This document shows positions 55,701-62,245 of a DNA stretch of 64,000 bases, piece after piece; within the stretch, counting starts at the first letter, position 1, and the number at the start of each line of letters is the position of its first letter. The stretch spans positions 36,754,908 to 36,818,907 of the forward strand of contig JAJKFL010000003.1 of NCBI GenBank assembly GCA_021186555.1. Reading direction: 5' to 3'. The position numbers and the translations under genes are program-made. The notes under the pieces are model-generated. The model was not told the DNA's origin and ran no database searches. It was given only the letters and a program-made list of their open reading frames with translations. This DNA comes from Reticulitermes speratus (Eukaryota > Arthropoda > Insecta > Blattodea > Rhinotermitidae).

Positions 55701-58700
55701 GCAGGGGGTGTTAGCTGAAAGTTACAGTGTGATCTGCATTACCGCACTTTCGAAAAAATAACTGTGCAACAACTAAATGAATGGAATTAGGCATGTCTTT
55801 TATGGTTTCGTAACCAATTCTTGGACTTTGGGCGATGAGATCGAGGCACAGTGACTGCATTACCGATGTCAGGTGAGGCTCACTTCCATCTCACTCATAT
55901 GAACAAACAGAATTATCTTTGCTGGGCTTAAAACAACATTCATGAACTTCAACTTCTCCAAAGCTGAAAAGTGACACTCTGGTGTGCGATATCTTCTTCT
56001 GGCATTATTGGCCATTATTTCTTTGAGGATGGCGAGGAACGTGTTGGGACCGTCAGTGTTCAGCAACATAAAGTTATGCTGGATACTTTCCTCGCTAAAA
56101 ACTCCGTCGTCGTGGCCTGACAGTACAGTAACAAGATGAAGCCACTGCCCACACTGCACGGATAAGCACAGAAGTTTCCGAGACTCGTTTCTCGCTATGG
56201 TGACATTAACTGGCGTACTCGCTCACCTGATCTTTCGGCGACGGATATTGTCCTGTGGGGCTACCTGAAGGCCAAAGTGGATGACACGTCCTGCTGGCGT
56301 CCTTTGACTTAAAAGAGCGGATCTGATAGTCTACCGAAAACAAACCTAACAACTTTCTGCAACGTGTACTGGCCTCTCTGCCAGGTCGAATGGAAGAGTG
56401 CAAACGTGGCGATGAAAGTCACCTGAAAAATGTCATTTTCAATCGCTGATGGTTACACTCAGTAAGGAATGTATGTATACATCTTTCCTAATTAAATAAA
56501 CATTTCCTTTAATTAGTTATTTCGTTTAAACAACCGTCAGATATTAATGCTCCACTTTGTCCTTCCATGTACTTACGTTAATATTGACACAGGTATTATT
56601 TCAACGACGCTTCTTTTGTTTGGACAATATATCATATAATACGCGGCAATCCACTTACTACTTCTTCCACGCAGGTTCATAATGATATCGTTTAATGACA
56701 CTTCATTTCTTTGCAAAACATATCAGATAACACTCTACAAACCTCCAACGTATGTTAATACTGATTCACACTTTGTCTTAATGGCGCTAGATTTCTTAAA
56801 AACGTATCCCAATCTGTAAAGTAAGAGAGAGACGTTGCGTTACATTTCACATCTGTACTACGTGTTATGACAAAATTCTTCTAAAAATGCAGTCTACACT
56901 TTCACAGTGTGGACATGAACAAGCTATGAGAACACCACGACATTATTACAAAAACAGTAGCCTATGTTGAAAAGACATGATCGGTTATTTACAAACTAAG
57001 ACCTGCAAGGTTCCGTATCGCTAATACTAAGGATCGCAATTGGATAGATCCTGAGCTAGTTTCAACCACTTCCCATCCTCACAATCCATCTCCGTACCAT
57101 TAATTTTAATGTTATCCTCCCAGTTTTTTTTTCCTGGTCTTAGTAGCCTATTGAGAAGCGGTTTCCCAACCAACGTTCTGTATGCTTTCGTTGTCCCTGT
57201 ATCTGAAACACACATGTATGTCGAGCACGTTGAATGCTCCAGTACTTCAGTTTCATAAGAAGGGTGGTTTTATATATCACGAAATGTTTCGTTACGTAAT
57301 ATTTCCCTCAGAAACTTGTTTCCAAACATAAGTGATTTATATATTTCTGCCTCGGTGGAAAAATTACATCTCACAGACACATAACTGTATTTAATTCTAA
57401 AACTGCTAATGGACCTATTTCCTTGCTTTCGAAAGAAAATAAAAGATAGCATAGTTTGGAACTAAACAATAATAACAGCATTCGTAAATCGAAGACAACA
57501 TTACAATACTACTCTTATATTCAACATTTTACCGTGTACTGACTAACGCACAGGAATACATTCAAAATCAAGTGACCATAATCACGCGATTCTAAAAAAA
57601 AATTAATGTCATCCTTTCGCAACGAAGTATTCAATATTTTTATGCGTATTTCTTCGTAAACATCTATACAGATCTGATTAAGAATCAACGATCAACACAT
57701 TTCACACTATGACGTCTTATCAATTTACGACAGATCACGATTCACCCATTTATGCCCTAGTCCCCCAAGTAGTCTGGTCCTTTAAAGTTTTCAGATTATA
57801 TTTTGTACGCATTTACTGCCTTTCATGCGTGCTGCATGTTCCGCCCATTACAATCTCCTTGGCCTCTTCATCATAACGGTGTTTTCTGGAAGAGCACAAA
57901 TCAAGAAATTCACCATTACGTAATTTGTTCAGCTTCAAGTAACTTTCTCTATTTTAGTTCCAAATATTGTCCTTGGCACTTTATTTTCACGCTAAAAAGC
58001 ATACAAAATGTGTTACTCAAAACACTCTAACAGAGAGAAACAGGAAGGTCGAAGGCGTTAAAAACAATATATGGTAAACAAAATAAATTATAAAAATAAT
58101 AAAATGAATGAGATGGGAATTATGACAGGAATTAGTGATTGTGAAATGGAAAGCTGTTGAAAAAGAGAAATAGAATAGCGTGGGAAGGAAGAGAAATGTA
58201 ACAAAAAGAAGAGGAAATTGAACTATCTGGAGGCGAGCCAATAGTGGCATGCAGTCTAAGCATCAGGACAATGGTTACAGCAACCGAGCAGTCCAGCCAA
58301 ATGCGGAGAGGAACCGCAGAAAGAGAAATTCCCCGCGAGGCTTTCTAATTTTCACATTAGAAATAAAAAGAGTTCCAAGCAAAAATCAAAACCTACTTTC
58401 CCACTGCATCGGCGTCTGGTTCCACACACCTATTCCTATTATTATTATTAATAATATTATTATTATTACCCTATCATTTCAGTTTTTTGAAAAACCTTTT
58501 ATTTAAGTGCAGACTGTGTGTACATGAGAACTGCCGGAAATAACCTCAAAATTTCGCATCGTCGCAACGTTTGTAACTTCTAAGTTACAAGCAGTATTTC
58601 ATAAACAGAATGTAAGTATATGTATGTAGTACCTTCATACCAAATTTCAAGTTTCGAGTTTTAATACGTCATTTGTTGTTGCTATCAAGGCGAGACCTAG

Positions 58701-61700
58701 AGAAAATATTTGCATGGTCAACACAGTTATATGTCACATTCTACCAAAATATAACCTCAAAGGAAAGTTAAAATTCTTCCACGGTCTATCCCATACATTA
58801 TTTCACAGCGCCATATCCCAATAAACGGAAATCTTCAATTGTTGTGCTCTACCACCACACTTTGGCATTTGTAAGCGCATTCCGTTCTGTAGTGCAGGAC
58901 GCCAGCGATACAATTATGCTGTCAAACTAAACACCCATTATTTTACGCAAGTGTATCAGCATCAGAATAAATGATCCTACAACAGACAAAAATGCAAACA
59001 GCCACCTTTTAAACATGAAAATTACAAATCAATTACGCTGTGCATTCATTTCTTTAGATTTTAAGTCTTGTTTAAATAAGTTTGTTTATCCTGTATTACG
59101 TATAATTTCATTACATAACGGATTTCCAAGAGTATTACGGAAACTGACAATTCCAATTGGCTGTACAATGTCCACCTTACACTCCCTTCTTAGTAATATG
59201 TGCACACAGCCACATAAACAACAAACAATAAGGTCGGCTGTCGTAGAACTGGAGTCAAGTGACATCATGGAAAGCTCGGAAGCCAACAGCTACAAGACAT
59301 TTTTATTATAAATGACGTTTTTATGGCCACAAATCACACGAAAGTTTCGTGCCTGTGTCAGCTCAGAAGACCTATTAGCTTAAAATTTAATCATAGACCA
59401 AATTGTTGAGGAGTAAATTATGGCACAATTATCAAGATGCGGGGAAACACTGAAGAAAGAATCGCAGCATGATAAAAATGTAGGCACATTAACATCTTCG
59501 GGTGTGTGAGTCAACTCAACCACCGCCCCACTCACTCTCTTGTCCTGCTTCCCACCCAACTTCATGGAGAAGGGTCCTTCTTGAGAAGCTATATGTCCTC
59601 AGCTATTCAAGAAATCCCCCGTGTTGCATGGCAGTCCAAAGTTCACTACCGTGTTCACCAGACTTCCCATACATATCTTATGTACATACGCATACACATA
59701 TATACTCGTATTCATATATATATATGCGCCCGCACACATATACGTATCGTGCATCAGTTTTAAATAAAGCACGTATATTTATTATAGTGACATTTATTCA
59801 ATCCGTTCGTTACTGATGTTGAATTCAAGCCAAGACAGAATTTAAACGTAGGATTGGCCGCGTTACAAGATTTAACGAATTCCACGCAGTGGACTGGTTT
59901 TTGAAAAGCTAACACTTGCTCAGTGAATCAAGAAAATTACCGGACTCAAGAAACCCGAAGTCTTATCACCGTGATGACAACAGCACACCAGCCAAAGTCC
60001 CTCTCATCTGGTTTTAGGCGCGTTCGTAAAATTGCGAAAAGCGACTATTAGATTCGTCATGTCTGCCTGTCTGTGTGTGTGTGTGTGTGTGTGTCAGTCT
60101 GTCTATCTGTCTGTTCGTCCGTCCGCATGGAACAACTCGGCTCCGACTGGAAGGATTTTCATTAAATTTGATACTTGAGTATTTTTCGAAGATCTGTCGA
60201 GAAAATTCAAGCTTCATTAAAATCTGACAAGAATAATGGGTACTTTACGTGAAGAACTATGTACATTTATGATAATATCTCGCTCAATTCTTCTTAGAAC
60301 GAGAAATATTTCACACAGAAGATGTATAGAAAAATCAAAACCCACATTTTATGTTCAATAACTTTATCTTTTTAAATCGTGCCGTTTATGAGATAATGTG
60401 GAAAAATATGGTAGTGCCGGACAGGCCACAGACGACAATACGGCGCATGCGCTTTGCATGTTGGATAACTAAGGCTACAAACATACACTCAGAATATGTA
60501 ATACTTATAGCTTTTCCACGGCAATAATGGTTACGCGAACGCGCTTCGATGTTGCGTTTATACGTGCATTGCCTGTCTTGTTAAGTTCTAGTCTATATTA
60601 TCCTTTCTTCTGGGCCAGCTCTTTAAGATTTTCCAGCCAACATTTTGCATTATGCATTTCTCCTCCCTCTCCTGTGGGCTACATGCTCCGTCCATACCAT
60701 TCGTCGCCCTAAGGAACTGGAAACTATACAGAACATATAACTAAATAATAACAATAATAATAATACTGGGGTACAGGTTCATTATTTTATGTGATCCATA
60801 TGGTTGGTCATGAAGTGTATAGCAATACTCGCCGAGGACGATCTGAAAAAGAGCATAAGGCTTGTTGTATCTTCAGTTTCACCAAAAAAAAAAAAAATTC
60901 GATGGTCAATCAACAACGCGTTATTGACATAAGACGCTCGTCTGTGAGTCGAAGCTAACCATTACTATCGCCTCTTTAAATACCGTAAGAATGTAGGATT
61001 AACTGCAATTAGTTTAACTACAATTTTAGAACAACTTCTTTAACTCTGGTAAGCAAAAACGTAACATTATCTGCACTAATGAACTAATACGCGTACAACC
61101 CGGCTCACGGCGAACTGAAAAAGCGACGGGTCAGATAAAACGACTACCCTATAGTAGCTAGTAGTAGTAGTAGTAGTAGTAGTAGTCGTAGTAGTATTTG
61201 TTGTTGTTGCTTCTGTTGCTGCTGTTGTAACAAAATAATAACAATAAGCATGTTAAATTGCGACGTACGTACTTCAGAAATTTGAATAACAAGTACATCA
61301 AGTAGTGGTTTAGCCCATGAATACTTAGATATTTTCCAGCTGAGTTCTTGAATGAATCATGACGAACTGCTTCCTCATAAATCAAATGTTAAAACCAGAA
61401 CCTCGATTATTGTTTAATAACTCTCAGTACAATTATGGTCCGTGTTATGCAGCAAAACTGACCGCAGCTACAAAAATTTAAAGAAAGCATAGGCCTAGCA
61501 GATATTGATGCTGTAACGGGAGCTGTTGTGTGTGACATTCGTTTCTGAAATCGACGCTGTTCCTGCCAATGCACGCTTGTCATGTGTCCTCTGATGCGGA
61601 CAGTTTCTGGTAGCCTTGTCTCTGTATCAATAAGTTACAACACATACGCGGGAACAAGTTGGAATTTATCAGTGTAACCAAGTTTTTAGCCACGGACAGT

Positions 61701-62213
61701 TACTTGTCGTGTTCTTCTCGTGTGAGACATACTGAAGATATTACCATTGATGAAATCAAAACAAAATGCAAGACAATTACACAATGATGAAACTCTCTGC
61801 ACAATAACTATTGCTTATCGATAGACACTAGCTAAATAAGAACATAGCTCTTTAAAACAGAAAACTTCTTTTGGATAACTAGGTTTTGGGACTCGTCCAT
61901 CACCTGAAAATCCAAACATAACACAGTGTTTCGAAAAATGATGTTTCAGTCCTCAGGTAAAAGTGTGAGGAGGCACCTACTCAGTTGGGCACGTTAGAAA
62001 AAGCTAAGCTCAGTCACTGGATCGTGTGGAACGTACTGACAGAATCAATACCTACCTGAGACTAAAGCACTTAGAAACACTTTAAGTGTAATACTTTTAG
62101 AGGAATCAGGTTAGTTTGTAGATGGCGCAAAAATGACAAAGCGTGGTAGCAGTGTGAAGATTAAGTTTATAGTTTGTGAAACATGACGTCATGAATTATA
62201 AGACTTTGTTGAA

Positions 62214-62245
<32 letters not shown>

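Larger units (their letters stand above)
55069..56560 (+). mobile_element. DDE transposon relic (same family), interrupted by a foldback
   Basis: Plus strand pieces: [18 protein letters not shown]-like N-terminus (with ...[18 protein letters not shown] in the next frame), [11 protein letters not shown], then after an insertion [66 protein letters not shown], and a terminal tcgtttaaacaaccgtcag. The pieces cover the helix-turn-helix to the last catalytic region in several frames with many stops. Foldback 55375-55675 lies inside it. Confidence 0.78.
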
